A stretch of 41,926 nt of DNA from Gammaproteobacteria bacterium. GTDB lineage: Bacteria > Pseudomonadota > Gammaproteobacteria > Thiotrichales > Thiotrichaceae. The position numbers were made by a program, and so were the translations under genes. The stretch spans positions 1 to 41,926 of the forward strand of contig JAHJJD010000074.1 of NCBI GenBank assembly GCA_018822845.1, written 5' to 3'. Position 1 is the first letter of the stretch, and each line of letters opens with the position of its first letter. Below, piece after piece: positions 16,482 to 26,366 of the stretch. The notes beneath the pieces are model-generated. The model searched no databases, was not told the origin of the DNA, and saw only the letters and a list, made by a program, of their open reading frames with translations.

Positions 16482-19006
16482 CAGAAAAGCTGTTCGGGAA
16501 TTTCAACCCGTTCTGGTGGGCGACGTGGTGTTGCTGCTTGACTGGATTGTTGTGGCCGCAGGTCACGTTCACTTTTGTACTGGAAGCCAGCCCCCGTGCC
16601 CCTGTCGGGGTGGGTTGCGTCATTGGCCAGCGCATCTTCCATAAGGTCGGTTCCGCTAGCTTCCTTGAGGTCGACCGGTTTTTCCCATTCCTGGGATGGC
16701 GTACCTTCCAGTACCCTGTGCATGTAGTCAATCCACATGGGCAGGGCCACATTGGTGGCGGTTTCACCTTCACCCAGTTTGGACATGTCATCAAAACCGG
16801 CCCAGGCAATCGTGACTACATTCGGTGTAAAGCCGCAGAACCATGAGTCTTTCTGGTCGTTAGTGGTTCCGGTTTTACCTGCAATGTCCTTGCGCCCGAG
16901 TGCGCGGCCTGCACGGGCAGCAGTGCCAAACCGTGTGACGCCCTGCATCATGCTGACAATCTGATAATGGGTGCGGTTGTCGATAATGCGTTTGGCCGCC
17001 GGAAACTGATTCGGGCTGAGGGCGGCGGGGTCTGGCACGGCAACGGTTTCCCAGAAGGGCTTGTCAGCTTCTTCCTTTTTCATTGCATCGGCTGTTTTGT
17101 CCACTTCGCTTCCAGTGCTTTCGGTCTCGGCACTTTTGGTATAAGTGCAGAATCCAGCGTCATCACCGCAGACCCTGGAAGGTTTGAATTCTTCCAGCAG
17201 TTTGCCAGTATTGTCTTCTATGCGTGTAATGAAGTATGGATCAATTTTGTATCCACCGTTGGCAAAGGCTGAATAGGCAGTTGCCATACCAAGCGGTGTT
17301 GTCATGCCCGTGCCCAGTGCCAATGTCAGGTTGGGTGGCAGATCTTCGCGTGGGAAGCCAAAGCGCGTTGCGTAATCAATGGTGTAGTTGACGCCAATGC
17401 TGCGTAGCAGGCGGATGGAGACCAGATTGCGGGATTTCGCCAGTGCTTCCGCCAGTGTGGTTGGGCCTATGTATCTGCCGCCAAAGTTTTCCGGCTTCCA
17501 TGTGCTGCCTGGAATGGTAATGGGGGCGTCATTGACGATGCTGGCTGGCGTAAAGCCTTTGGCTAATGCCGCAGAATAGACAACAGGTTTGAAGCTGGAG
17601 CCAGGCTGGCGCATGGCCTGGGTTGCACGGTTGAATTTTGAATAATAGAAGTCAAACCCGCCCATGACAGCGCGGATGGCACCATCAGTAGGGTCAACCG
17701 AAATGAGCGCGCCGCTTACGCTAGGCACCTGTGACAGCGCCCAGATATTTTTTTCCTTGTCTGTCTGGCGTACCCGCACAATGTCACCCGGTTTCAGTAC
17801 GGAGCTGACTTTGGCCGGGGCGGGGCCACGCCGATCTTCAGTTTTGAATTCACGCGCCCATTTAACTGCATTCAGGCCCAGGGAAATGCGGGTTTCCCCA
17901 ACCAGCAGATCGGCGGAATCCGCATCTGCCTGTAATACCAGGGCGGGTTGCAGGTCACCGAATGTTGGGTAGGTTGACAGTTTGTCGCGCTGTTCTTCTT
18001 CCGTCTTGAATTCGCCAAGATCAAGCTTGTCTTCCGCACCCCGGTAACCGTGACGATGGTCATAGGCAAGCAGAGCGCTGCGCAGGGATTTTTCGGCATC
18101 TGCCTGCTGTTTGGAGTCCAGCGTGGTGTAAACATGGTAACCTTGCGTGTAAGCATTGGTTACGCCGTAACGCTTGACGATTTCCGCGCGCACCATTTCT
18201 GCCAGATAAGGGGCGCTGGTTTCAATTTCAGTCTTGTGCACCTGCGCGGTGTTTGGCTCATTGATGGCAGTCTGATATTCGGTTTGGGAAATATGCCCGA
18301 ATTCCAGCATCCGTTGCAGGATGTAGTTGCGACGGAGCATGGCACGATCAGGGTTGGCGATCGGATTGTAGCGTGATGGAGCCTTGGGCAAACCGGCAAT
18401 CATGGCGGCCTGTGCCAAGGTTAGCTGACTCAGGGTCTTGCCATAGTAGGTTTCAGCGGCGGCTGCGACCCCGTAAGCACTTTTGCCGAGGTAAATCTTG
18501 TTGAGGTACAACTCCAGGATTTCTTCCTTGGTGAATTCCTGTTCCATGCGGATGGCAAGGAGGGTTTCCTTCAGCTTGCGGTCGACGGTCTTGTCCGCGT
18601 TCAGGAAGGAGTTGCGGGCAAGCTGCATGGTAACGGTGCTGGCACCCTGGCTGGCTGAGCCAGTCGAAATGACGCTATACACGGCGCGGGCGATGCCTTT
18701 GAAGTCTATGCCGTTGTGCTCGTAAAAGCGGGCGTCTTCAATGTCGAGGAAAGCGAATTTGAGTTGGTCAGGCACTTCCGAGAGCTTGACCGGGCGGCTA
18801 CGTTTTTCGCCGTATTCTGCAATCAGTTGATTTTCGCGGGTATAAATGCGCAACGGAACCTGGATTTCTATTTTGCGCAGGTCTGTATCCTGCGGCAGCT
18901 GAGGGGCGTAGTAATGGTAAATTCCGAACAGACCCAAAGCGCCCAAGGTAAGAAGAGCAAAGAAGGAGCCCAAAATAATCTGGATAAGTTTGCTTATGAA
19001 ACGCAT
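16481..19006 (-). CDS. mrcA: Penicillin-binding protein 1A, bifunctional peptidoglycan synthase
   Basis: An inner-membrane class A PBP that polymerises and crosslinks peptidoglycan in the periplasm. The 841 residues contain one N-terminal membrane helix (about 6-32), the GT51 glycosyltransferase domain with catalytic E90 in IEDARFYEHNGIDFKG, an OB-like insert (about 300-430), and the transpeptidase domain. The active sites there are S470-x-x-K473 in QPGSSFKP, a KSRN motif, and K711 in GKTGTTNDQ. ATG 19006 (MRFISK) is chosen over an upstream in-frame TTG at 19018; neither has a strong ribosome site. Divergent from pilM, the standard ponA/mrcA-pilM arrangement. Confidence 0.96.
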   Translation of the reverse strand: MRFISKLIQIILGSFFALLTLGALGLFGIYHYYAPQLPQDTDLRKIEIQVPLRIYTRENQLIAEYGEKRSRPVKLSEVPDQLKFAFLDIEDARFYEHNGIDFKGIARAVYSVISTGSASQGASTVTMQLARNSFLNADKTVDRKLKETLLAIRMEQEFTKEEILELYLNKIYLGKSAYGVAAAAETYYGKTLSQLTLAQAAMIAGLPKAPSRYNPIANPDRAMLRRNYILQRMLEFGHISQTEYQTAINEPNTAQVHKTEIETSAPYLAEMVRAEIVKRYGVTNAYTQGYHVYTTLDSKQQADAEKSLRSALLAYDHRHGYRGAEDKLDLGEFKTEEEQRDKLSTYPTFGDLQPALVLQADADSADLLVGETRISLGLNAVKWAREFKTEDRRGPAPAKVSSVLKPGDIVRVRQTDKEKNIWALSQVPSVSGALISVDPTDGAIRAVMGGFDFYYSKFNRATQAMRQPGSSFKPVVYSAALAKGFTPASIVNDAPITIPGSTWKPENFGGRYIGPTTLAEALAKSRNLVSIRLLRSIGVNYTIDYATRFGFPREDLPPNLTLALGTGMTTPLGMATAYSAFANGGYKIDPYFITRIEDNTGKLLEEFKPSRVCGDDAGFCTYTKSAETESTGSEVDKTADAMKKEEADKPFWETVAVPDPAALSPNQFPAAKRIIDNRTHYQIVSMMQGVTRFGTAARAGRALGRKDIAGKTGTTNDQKDSWFCGFTPNVVTIAWAGFDDMSKLGEGETATNVALPMWIDYMHRVLEGTPSQEWEKPVDLKEASGTDLMEDALANDATHPDRGTGAGFQYKSERDLRPQQSSQAATPRRPPERVEIPEQLF

Positions 19007-19295
19007 GACTACATTCAAGCCAAAAAATCTATGTTAACAACTGATTGTTGGACAGCGCCTTGCTTGAAATGTTGGACATCCCAACCAGCTTTAACAAGCT
19101 GTAAAACCTGCCTTTGTTGTGTCGTTCCCGAGGTACGTTTTGTTCATTGCCCGCAGATTCCGTTTATCTGAAATCGGGTTCGCCGAGGAGGGCAGAGTAG
19201 ACTATTTCGTGGTTCGACGCTACCATTGACGAACAAATAGATTAAAAATGCATGTTTATAGTTAGTAATAATAACAATAACCTTTGGAATGCCCT
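19007..19295. promoter_or_regulatory. Divergent mrcA / pilM intergenic region
   Basis: These 289 bp separate mrcA from pilM. Visible elements are a perfect small dyad CAGCTT-TAAC-AAGCTG (19086-19101) and TTGACG (19226-19231), a good -35 candidate. Only poorly spaced -10 candidates follow, such as TATAGT at 19257-19262. An AT-rich run leads to GGAA (19287-19290), six bases before the pilM GTG. Promoters for both genes must lie here but I cannot fix them. Confidence 0.35.
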
Positions 19296-20348
19296 GTGTT
19301 TTCATTTTACTCACGCAAAGAATCGTTACTTGGTCTGGATATCAGTTCTTCCGCCGTAAAACTGGTGGAGATGACCCGCAAGGGACGTGATTACCGGATT
19401 GAAAGTTACGCAGTCGCCCCCCTGCCGGAGGGTGCCTCCAATGACAAGGATATTGTAGAGCCTGAGCCTGTTGGTGAAGCCATCCGCAAGGCTTTGCGTG
19501 ACAGCCGTGCAAAACTGAAACACTGCGCATTGGCCATTCCGACTTCCATGGCGATCAGCAAGATCATTTCCATGCCAGCCTCCATTCCACGCACGGAAAT
19601 GGAAGCACAGATGTCGATGGAGGCTGAACAGCACATCCCTTACCCCATGAACGAGGTTAACTACGATTTCGAGATACTGGGGCCATCCGCCAACTCCCCT
19701 GAAACCGTCGATGTACTGCTGGCGGCAACCCGCTCGGAAAATGTGGAAGTACGGGTGGCGGCAGCTGAAATGGCTGGCCTGACAGTTGATATCGTTGATA
19801 CTGAGACTCATGCGCTGGAAAAGGTTCTGCGTCATCTGACCTCCGAACTGGAAGAGCATGACTCATTGGCGATTGTAGACTTCGGTGCCACCATGACCGG
19901 CATTAGCGTATTTGAACAGAGTAGGCTGACATTTTCCCGCGAACAGGCATTTGGCGGGCGTCAACTGACGGAAGAAATCATGCACCGCTATGGCCTCTCA
20001 TGGCAGGAAGCCGGTCTGGCCAAGAAAGAAGGCAACTTGCCAGAAAACTATGTTTCTGAAGTACTGGAGCCGTTCAAGGACAGCATGGTGCGTCAATTGC
20101 ATCGCTTCCTTCAGTTTTATTACGCTTCCAGCCAGAAAGACAGCGTGGCGCAAATCCTGATTTGTGGTGGCTGCGCACGTATTCCGGGCGTGGACGAGCA
20201 AATCCAGTCTGCCATTGGCATTCCGGTACGGGTCGTGAACCCGTTCACGCGGGTGGCGTTGGGAGCCAGGGTCAGCCCGGTGCGGTTTACCAATGACATG
20301 CAGGCACTGCTGATTGCGGCAGGTCTGTCACTAAGGGGGCTGGAGTAA
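19296..20348 (+). CDS. pilM: Type IV pilus inner-membrane platform protein PilM
   Basis: A cytoplasmic actin-like ATP-binding protein that docks on the PilN N-terminus in the pilus alignment complex. The 350 residues show the actin-fold phosphate loop near the start (LLGLDISSSAVKLVEM), the segment AIPTSMAISKIISMPA, IVDFGATMTGISVF as the second phosphate motif, and ILICGGCARIPGV. GTG 19296 is chosen because GGAA lies six bases upstream; a longer TTG start at 19284 has no ribosome site. The stop overlaps the pilN start by one base. Confidence 0.95.
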   Translation: MFSFYSRKESLLGLDISSSAVKLVEMTRKGRDYRIESYAVAPLPEGASNDKDIVEPEPVGEAIRKALRDSRAKLKHCALAIPTSMAISKIISMPASIPRTEMEAQMSMEAEQHIPYPMNEVNYDFEILGPSANSPETVDVLLAATRSENVEVRVAAAEMAGLTVDIVDTETHALEKVLRHLTSELEEHDSLAIVDFGATMTGISVFEQSRLTFSREQAFGGRQLTEEIMHRYGLSWQEAGLAKKEGNLPENYVSEVLEPFKDSMVRQLHRFLQFYYASSQKDSVAQILICGGCARIPGVDEQIQSAIGIPVRVVNPFTRVALGARVSPVRFTNDMQALLIAAGLSLRGLE

Positions 20349-20983
20349 TGGCTGGCCTTAACCTGCTACCTTGGCGCGAACGGGAGCGCGAGGAAAAAAA
20401 GAAGCAGTTTTTTACCCTGCTGGGTGCTGCGTTTGCAGGTGCTGTAGCTCTGGTGTTTCTGGCGCATATGTACATGCAGTCATCACTGGAATATCAGCAA
20501 AACCTTAACCAGATGCTGGAAACTGAAATCGCCGACCTGGACAAGAAGATCAAGGAAATTGAACAACTGGATGCTACCCGCCAGGCATTGCTGGATCGCA
20601 TGAAAGTTATCGAAAACCTGCAAAGCACCCGTCCGGCAATTGTCCATCTATTCGATGAAATGGTTAATGCCCTGCCCAAAGGCATGTATCTGGAACACCT
20701 GAAACAGGAGGCGTCGGTTGTACGGGTAGAGGGCAAGGCTGAGTCTTATGCGCGGGTTTCCAGCTACATGAACCGCCTGGATGCTTCGGACTGGTTGAAA
20801 TCGTCCAACCTCAACGTCATTTCGACCGATACCAAAGGTGCCGCTGGCTCCATGCCCCTGCGTGATTTCAAGCTGGATGTAACCCAGTTGCTCAAACAGG
20901 GGGGGGATACGGAAGAAGAAGTCGCTGATAGTAGCAAGGCTACCGGAACCGTGGCGGCGAAAAAACCGGGAGGTGGCTCATGA
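20348..20983 (+). CDS. pilN: Type IV pilus assembly protein PilN
   Basis: A bitopic inner-membrane protein of the PilMNOP alignment complex, 211 residues. The N-terminal cytoplasmic motif GLNLLPWRERERE is the PilM-binding peptide. One transmembrane helix (about 23-43) is followed by a periplasmic coiled coil (about 48-90) and a ferredoxin-like domain (about 100-180). It overlaps pilM by one base and pilO by four, so expression is coupled. Confidence 0.95.
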   Translation: MAGLNLLPWREREREEKKKQFFTLLGAAFAGAVALVFLAHMYMQSSLEYQQNLNQMLETEIADLDKKIKEIEQLDATRQALLDRMKVIENLQSTRPAIVHLFDEMVNALPKGMYLEHLKQEASVVRVEGKAESYARVSSYMNRLDASDWLKSSNLNVISTDTKGAAGSMPLRDFKLDVTQLLKQGGDTEEEVADSSKATGTVAAKKPGGGS

Positions 20984-21618
20984 ACATGAATGACATCAAC
21001 AACCTAGCGGACGATCCCGGTAATGTTGCCTGGTCGGTCAAGGTGCTGGCGTTGGCGGTCGTGATGGGCATCATCATGTTCCTGGGCTACAAGCTGGTAA
21101 TCGTTGACGAAATCAGCCAGATTGAAACAGCCGAGCGCAAGGAACAGGAATTGCGCCAGACTTTTGAAACCCGTCAGAAGCGTGCCAGCCAGTTGCCGCA
21201 GTATCAGGCACAACTGGAAGAAATGCAGCGTTCCTTCGGGGTGCTGATGCGCCAGCTACCCAGTGATACCGAAATTCCTGGACTGATTCTGGACATTTCC
21301 GAGAAGGGTTTGTCCAATGGTCTGGAGCTGGAGCTGTTTGAGCCGAGTCCTGAGCTGCTGATGGATTTCTATGCGGAAAAGCCCATCAAGATCATTGCCA
21401 AAGGCACATATCATGAGCTGGCCAGCTTCGTCAGTGATATTTCAGGTTTGCCGCGAATTGTGACCATTCACAATATTGACTTGACGCCTGAAAAGGACAG
21501 CAAGCGTTTGCGGATGGAGTCCATGGTCAAAACCTACCGTTATCTGGAGGAGGAAGAGGCCGCGCCATCTCCGCCTCCGGTAAATGACAAGAAAAAGGCA
21601 GGAGGGAAAACAGGATGA
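20980..21618 (+). CDS. pilO: Type IV pilus assembly protein PilO
   Basis: The PilN partner in the inner-membrane alignment complex, 212 residues. A single membrane helix (about 21-42, VLALAVVMGIIMFLGYKLVIV) is followed by a periplasmic coiled coil and a ferredoxin-like domain with QLPSDTEIPGLILDISEKG and ELELFEPSPE. It ends in a short basic tail rich in Pro and Lys. Four-base overlaps with pilN and pilP (ATGA type) show tight coupling. Confidence 0.95.
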   Translation: MNMNDINNLADDPGNVAWSVKVLALAVVMGIIMFLGYKLVIVDEISQIETAERKEQELRQTFETRQKRASQLPQYQAQLEEMQRSFGVLMRQLPSDTEIPGLILDISEKGLSNGLELELFEPSPELLMDFYAEKPIKIIAKGTYHELASFVSDISGLPRIVTIHNIDLTPEKDSKRLRMESMVKTYRYLEEEEAAPSPPPVNDKKKAGGKTG

Positions 21619-22175
21619 AGTACCTGAAAACATCCCGCCAGACGGTGAGAGGAATTAAGTTCTCAGCGGGTTTCTGCTTGCTAGCATCGCTGACAGCCTG
21701 TAGCCAGGATTCGAGTGATCTACAACAGTACATAGCGGCAGTGAAAGCACGTTCCCCTGCGCCCATTGAGCCGATACCGGAGATTAAGCCATACGTGCGG
21801 TTTATCTATCCTGGACACGAGGTTGACCCGTTTGACGCCGACATGCTCAAACCCGAGAAAGCGCCTAATACAGATGGCGGTGTTTCGCCCGACCCCAACA
21901 GGGTTCCCGAGTTTCTGGAAAGCTTCCCGCTGGACGGTTTGCGTATGGTGGGAACCGTGAATCAGGGGAAGGACTTGTGGGCGCTTATCCGCATTCCTGA
22001 TGGTGCAGTCCATCGGGTAAAGGTCGGCAACTACATGGGTAAAAACCATGGCAAGGTGACCAAGGTGGAAGATACGCGGGTGGGTCTGCTGGAACTGGTA
22101 GAGAATGGTTTCGGCGGCTACAAAGAGCAGGAAAACAGTATAGCTTTGTCCGATAACGATTCGACAAAAAAATAA
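21615..22175 (+). CDS. pilP: Type IV pilus lipoprotein PilP
   Basis: An inner-membrane lipoprotein linking the PilNO complex to the PilQ secretin, 186 residues. The signal peptide ends at LTAC with C29 as the lipidation site. The proximal mature part is disordered and Pro-rich, and includes YVRFIYPGHEVDPFD. The beta domain (about 100-170) has LDGLRMVGTVNQGKDLWALI and HRVKVGNYMGKNHGKV, the typical PilP signature. Confidence 0.94.
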   Translation: MKYLKTSRQTVRGIKFSAGFCLLASLTACSQDSSDLQQYIAAVKARSPAPIEPIPEIKPYVRFIYPGHEVDPFDADMLKPEKAPNTDGGVSPDPNRVPEFLESFPLDGLRMVGTVNQGKDLWALIRIPDGAVHRVKVGNYMGKNHGKVTKVEDTRVGLLELVENGFGGYKEQENSIALSDNDSTKK

Positions 22176-22222
22176 CGGCAATAATCACTCCTGCGAGCTA
22201 TTGATTGAAGGATTGGCAAATA

Positions 22223-24715
22223 ATGAAAACAATAAAGCAAACCGTTGCCCTCATCGTGTTGATGTCATCTGTTTCTGCGATGAATTATGTATTGGCAGGC
22301 GGACAGCAGTTGCAGGGCATGACAGCCCAGGCAGCAGGCCAGAACAAGACCCAGGTTCGGTTGACGTTCAATTCCCCGGTCAATATACCCAAGGGGTTTG
22401 TTCTGGAAGACCCGCCACGACTGGTGTTTGACTTCCCTGGTACCGAAATCAGCCCTGACAGCCGCCAAAAAACGGTCAATTTGGGGAAGATAGAGTCTAT
22501 CGAGGCAGCAGACAATAAGGGCAAGGCCCGTGTCATGATTCGCATGAAAGAGCTGGTGAACTACACGATTGGGGTGGAAGGCAACACGGTTGTGATGGCT
22601 TTCGATAGTGATTGTGGTGTGGTCTGCAAACCGTCAGCATCGGCTCCGATCCGATCCGGGGCGGCAAAATCTGACGTGTTGCCGGACAAATTTACGCAGG
22701 AGGCAGCGGCAACCAAGGCAAAGCCAGTGGCGGAAGCCAAACCACCGGTTTTCATCATTCCGCCATCAGCCAAGACGCAACCAGCGCCTAAACCCGTGGT
22801 CGAGGACAAAGCCAAACCGGTTATCAAGCCAGCCCCTGAGCCAGCGTCACAGCAAGCGAAACCGGTCGTGCCAGAACTTCCCGAATTGCCACCACCTGCG
22901 CCAGCCAAACCGCTGGATCCAAGTTTTGCCTGGTACGCGCCACCTGCGCCTGTGCCAGCCATAGCCAAACCTGCGCCTGAGTATGTACCCCCAGCCGCCC
23001 CGGCCAATCGCATATCTACCCTGCAAAATGTGGATTTCAGGCGTGAGCCTGATGGTGGCGGCAAGCTGGTTATTACCTTGCCTTCAGCAGCAACCGAAGT
23101 TGAGAGCGACCAACGTGGCAATGCCCTGACCCTGTCCCTGCGGGATGTCGATGCTCCTGCGCACCTTCAGCAACGCATGGATGTCATGGACTTCGGCACG
23201 CCGGTCAGTGCTGTTGATGTTTCGCAGCAGGGGATGAACACCCGCATTCGTGTTTCCGCCCATGAAGGGTTCGAGCATCGGGTCACACGCAACGGCAACG
23301 AATACACGGTATACATTGACAAGAACCGTCAATCGCCGGAAGAAAAGCTGGCTGCCGAGAAAAAGCCCAAAACCTTCTCTGGTGAAAAGTTGTCGCTCAA
23401 TTTCCAGGACATTGAAGTGCGTGCCGTGCTGCAATTGCTGGCGGATTTCACCGACAAGAACATCGTGGTCAGCGATACTGTGCAGGGCAACATCACGGTT
23501 CGCCTGAAAGATGTGCCGTGGGATCAGGCACTGGACATCGTGCTGGAGTCCAAAAACCTGGCCATGCGGGAAAATGGCAACGTTATCTGGGTAGCCCCTG
23601 CTACCGAACTGGCGGCCAAGGAAAAGCAGGAACTTGAAGCCCTGATGTCCAAACAGCAACTGGAACCGCTGGTTACGGAATATATTCCTGTCAATTTCGC
23701 CAAAGCTGTTGATCTGGCTGCCCTGATTGAAAAATCGAAAGGGAATGGTAAACAGTCCCTGTTATCACCACGCGGCAAGGTCTCTGTCGACGAACGCACC
23801 AATACCCTGTTGGTGCAGGAAACTGTCAGTCAGGTCAAGTCTATCCGCGATCTGGTCAAGGTGCTGGATGTGCCAATTGAACAGGTATTGATCGAATCCC
23901 GCATCGTCACGGCTACCGATGGTTTCAGCAAGGAGTTGGGTGCCAAATTCGGCGTAAGCCCGAAGTGGCATAACAGCAGCAGTACCGGGATCGCGACAGG
24001 GAATCTGGGTTCTGGCACGGAAGAGTATTTCACGAGCATTGCGGAAGCCAATGCCGCTGCCGCCGCTGCCGCCGCCACGCCGGATACTGCTGACGATGCC
24101 AAGGCAGCAGGCATGACATACACGCTTCCAGGCCTGACTGACCGTCTGAGTGTAAATCTCCCGGTAACAGGCGCTGCTGGCAGTTTCGGCTTCTCGGTCT
24201 TGACCAGGGATTTCCTGATTGATCTGGAACTGTCGGCACTGCAAGCGGAAAACAAGGGTGAAATCATTTCCACGCCGCGTGTCATCACCTCCAACCAGAC
24301 CAAGGCGCTGATTGAACAGGGTGTGGAAATCCCGTATTTGCAAGCATCTTCCAGTGGCGCAACCAATGTCGCTTTCAAGAAAGCGGTACTGAGTCTGGAG
24401 GTCACGCCACAGATTACGCCGGATGAACACATCTCGATGGATCTGAAGGTCAACCAGGATACGGTTGGGCAAATTTTCTCGGGAGTCCCCAGCATCAACA
24501 CCCGTGAAGTCCAGACCAAAGTGCTGGTCGAAAACGGTCAGACCATTGTGCTGGGTGGCGTCCACGAGGAATCCAATGTCACTGGCACAACCAAGGTGCC
24601 AGTACTGGGTGATGTTCCTGTATTGGGCAAGCTGTTCCGCACCGACACCAAGAGTAACGACAAGCGCGAACTGCTGATCTTCGTGACGCCAAAAATCGTC
24701 GACGGCAAATCCTGA
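22223..24715 (+). CDS. pilQ: Type IV pilus secretin PilQ
   Basis: The outer-membrane channel for the pilus, 830 residues. A signal peptide (about 1-25) is followed by an AMIN domain (about 35-130), a Pro/Ala/Lys-rich linker (about 150-260), a second AMIN-like domain (about 265-370), secretin N0 (KLSLNFQDIEVRAVLQLLADF, about 385-450) and N1 domains, and the secretin core ending VLGGVHEESN and VPVLGDVPVLGKLFR. A low-complexity run of alanines (about 612-622) lies in the N1-core region. ATG 22223 is chosen because it directly yields the signal peptide and has GAAGGA upstream; the in-frame TTG at 22205 is less likely. It is the last pil gene; aroK follows. Confidence 0.95.
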   Translation: MKTIKQTVALIVLMSSVSAMNYVLAGGQQLQGMTAQAAGQNKTQVRLTFNSPVNIPKGFVLEDPPRLVFDFPGTEISPDSRQKTVNLGKIESIEAADNKGKARVMIRMKELVNYTIGVEGNTVVMAFDSDCGVVCKPSASAPIRSGAAKSDVLPDKFTQEAAATKAKPVAEAKPPVFIIPPSAKTQPAPKPVVEDKAKPVIKPAPEPASQQAKPVVPELPELPPPAPAKPLDPSFAWYAPPAPVPAIAKPAPEYVPPAAPANRISTLQNVDFRREPDGGGKLVITLPSAATEVESDQRGNALTLSLRDVDAPAHLQQRMDVMDFGTPVSAVDVSQQGMNTRIRVSAHEGFEHRVTRNGNEYTVYIDKNRQSPEEKLAAEKKPKTFSGEKLSLNFQDIEVRAVLQLLADFTDKNIVVSDTVQGNITVRLKDVPWDQALDIVLESKNLAMRENGNVIWVAPATELAAKEKQELEALMSKQQLEPLVTEYIPVNFAKAVDLAALIEKSKGNGKQSLLSPRGKVSVDERTNTLLVQETVSQVKSIRDLVKVLDVPIEQVLIESRIVTATDGFSKELGAKFGVSPKWHNSSSTGIATGNLGSGTEEYFTSIAEANAAAAAAAATPDTADDAKAAGMTYTLPGLTDRLSVNLPVTGAAGSFGFSVLTRDFLIDLELSALQAENKGEIISTPRVITSNQTKALIEQGVEIPYLQASSSGATNVAFKKAVLSLEVTPQITPDEHISMDLKVNQDTVGQIFSGVPSINTREVQTKVLVENGQTIVLGGVHEESNVTGTTKVPVLGDVPVLGKLFRTDTKSNDKRELLIFVTPKIVDGKS

Positions 24716-24757
24716 TAATTGCTTGATTCCCGCGCCCGGTACTGGCATAAATCCGGG

Positions 24758-25300
24758 ATGCAAAAAAACATCATTCTGGTGGGTCTGATGGGCGCGGGAA
24801 AATCCACCATAGGTCGACAACTCGCACGCAGACTGAACCTGACGTTCTACGATTCCGACAAGGTAATTGAGGAGCGCACAGGTGTCAGCATCCCCACCAT
24901 CTTTGCAATCGAAGGCGAGCAAGGCTTCCGTGAACGTGAAGAGCTGGTCATTGCCGAGTTTGCCGCCATGCCTGGCATCCTGCTGGCGACGGGAGGTGGC
25001 AGCGTCCTGCGCGAAACCAACCGCGCACATATCAAGGCAGGCGGTTGTGTCATCTACCTGCGGGCAACTGCTGACCAGCTTTTCCAGCGCATCAAGCATG
25101 ATAAAAGCCGCCCGCTGATGCAGACAGAAAACCCCTTGCAAACCTTGCGCGATTTGCTGAAAACCCGCGAGCCACTGTATATGGAAGTGGCTGATCTGGT
25201 CGTGTCTACCGGAAAACAGAAAGTGAATGTCATCCTGCGCGACATCCACAACAAGCTGAAACAGTTACAGGAAAGTTCCCATGCAAACGCTCCATCTTGA
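24758..25300 (+). CDS. aroK: Shikimate kinase
   Basis: Phosphorylates shikimate to shikimate 3-phosphate in aromatic amino acid synthesis. The 180 residues include the P-loop [15 protein letters not shown], the shikimate-binding region ([13 protein letters not shown]), and [13 protein letters not shown] 24758 gives the family N-terminus MQKNIILVG, although a Shine-Dalgarno sequence is not evident; an alternative TTG at 24719 would add an unlikely tail. It overlaps aroB by 20 bp, the usual pilQ-aroK-aroB order. Confidence 0.95.
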   Translation: MQKNIILVGLMGAGKSTIGRQLARRLNLTFYDSDKVIEERTGVSIPTIFAIEGEQGFREREELVIAEFAAMPGILLATGGGSVLRETNRAHIKAGGCVIYLRATADQLFQRIKHDKSRPLMQTENPLQTLRDLLKTREPLYMEVADLVVSTGKQKVNVILRDIHNKLKQLQESSHANAPS

Positions 25301-26357
25301 TCTTGGCGACCGCAGTTACCCCATCCACATCGGCCAGGGCTTGCTGCAACAGGCTGAGCTGGTCAGGCCCCACATCAAGGGTAAAAGTGCCGTCATTGTT
25401 TCCAACACCAAGGTTGCACCATTGTATTTGCAGGCGACGGAAGCCCTGCTGGATGGCTTGAAACAGTCTGCCGTGATCCTGCCGGATGGTGAGGAATACA
25501 AGACTCTCGATACCCTCAACCGGATTTACACCCATTTGCTGGAACAGAAGGCTGACCGCAAAACCACCCTGATTGCATTGGGTGGCGGTGTGGTAGGCGA
25601 TATGACCGGCTATGCCGCCGCCAGTTACCAGCGCGGGATCAATTTCATCCAGATTCCGACTACATTGCTGGCAATGGTGGATTCCTCAGTGGGTGGGAAA
25701 ACCGGCGTCAATCATCCACTCGGCAAGAACATGATCGGCGCTTTTCATCAGCCCCAATGCGTGCTGATTGATACCGATACCCTCAATACGCTGGAAGACC
25801 GGGAGTTAAGTGCCGGGATTGCTGAAGTGGTGAAATACGGCCTGATCCGCGACCCGGCGTTCCTGCAATGGCTGGATGCGAATATGGACAAGCTGCTGGT
25901 ACGTGACCCGGAAGCACTGACTTACGCCATCTACCGTTCCTGCCAGCACAAGGCGGAAGTGGTGGCGGCGGATGAACGCGAATCCGGCCAGCGGGCGTTG
26001 CTTAACCTGGGGCATACCTTTGGCCATGCGATTGAGGCAGCGATGGGTTACGGCAACTGGCTGCATGGCGAAGCAGTTGCCACTGGCATGGTGATGGCCG
26101 CAGAACTCTCGCAGCAAATGGGCTGGCTGTCAGCGGATGAGGTGGCTTACACGCGCCACATCCTGCAACGCGCCAGATTGCCGGTTGATCCGCCAGCGCA
26201 GATGTCGGGCGAGGATTTCATGCGCTACATGTCAGTCGACAAGAAAGTGCTGGATGGTACGTTACGGCTGATCCTGATGAGGTCACTGGGTGAGTCTGTT
26301 GTCACTGCTGATTTCGATGCCGATGCACTCAAACGGGTGTTGAAGCGGGAAGTGTGA
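25281..26357 (+). CDS. aroB: 3-dehydroquinate synthase
   Basis: Makes 3-dehydroquinate from DAHP, the second step of the shikimate pathway; NAD- and divalent-metal-dependent. The 358 residues carry [12 protein letters not shown], the NAD-binding [38 protein letters not shown] and the metal-ligand region [12 protein letters not shown]. It overlaps aroK and ends at 26357, directly abutting the stop codon of the convergent DUF3131 gene. Confidence 0.96.
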   Translation: MQTLHLDLGDRSYPIHIGQGLLQQAELVRPHIKGKSAVIVSNTKVAPLYLQATEALLDGLKQSAVILPDGEEYKTLDTLNRIYTHLLEQKADRKTTLIALGGGVVGDMTGYAAASYQRGINFIQIPTTLLAMVDSSVGGKTGVNHPLGKNMIGAFHQPQCVLIDTDTLNTLEDRELSAGIAEVVKYGLIRDPAFLQWLDANMDKLLVRDPEALTYAIYRSCQHKAEVVAADERESGQRALLNLGHTFGHAIEAAMGYGNWLHGEAVATGMVMAAELSQQMGWLSADEVAYTRHILQRARLPVDPPAQMSGEDFMRYMSVDKKVLDGTLRLILMRSLGESVVTADFDADALKRVLKREV

Positions 26358-26366
26358 TCACTTCCC
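26347..26366. other. Perfect hairpin spanning two convergent stop codons
   Basis: GGGAAGTG (26347-26354) pairs with CACTTCCC (26359-26366). The loop and its neighbouring bases form TGATCA, which holds the aroB stop TGA (26355-26357) and, on the other strand, the stop of the DUF3131 gene (26358-26360). There is no U-run on either side, so it is not a classical intrinsic terminator, but it may block or stabilise both message ends. Confidence 0.6.

Noticed and set aside
24045-24090. Alanine-coding GCC repeats in pilQ as a possible phase-variable tract
   Set aside because: The codons are mixed (GCC, GCT), so the repeat is short and slippage that would shift the frame is unlikely.
23765-25249. 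Minus-strand frame of 494 residues opposite pilQ and aroK
   Set aside because: It lies antisense to two well-identified genes and has no family motif.
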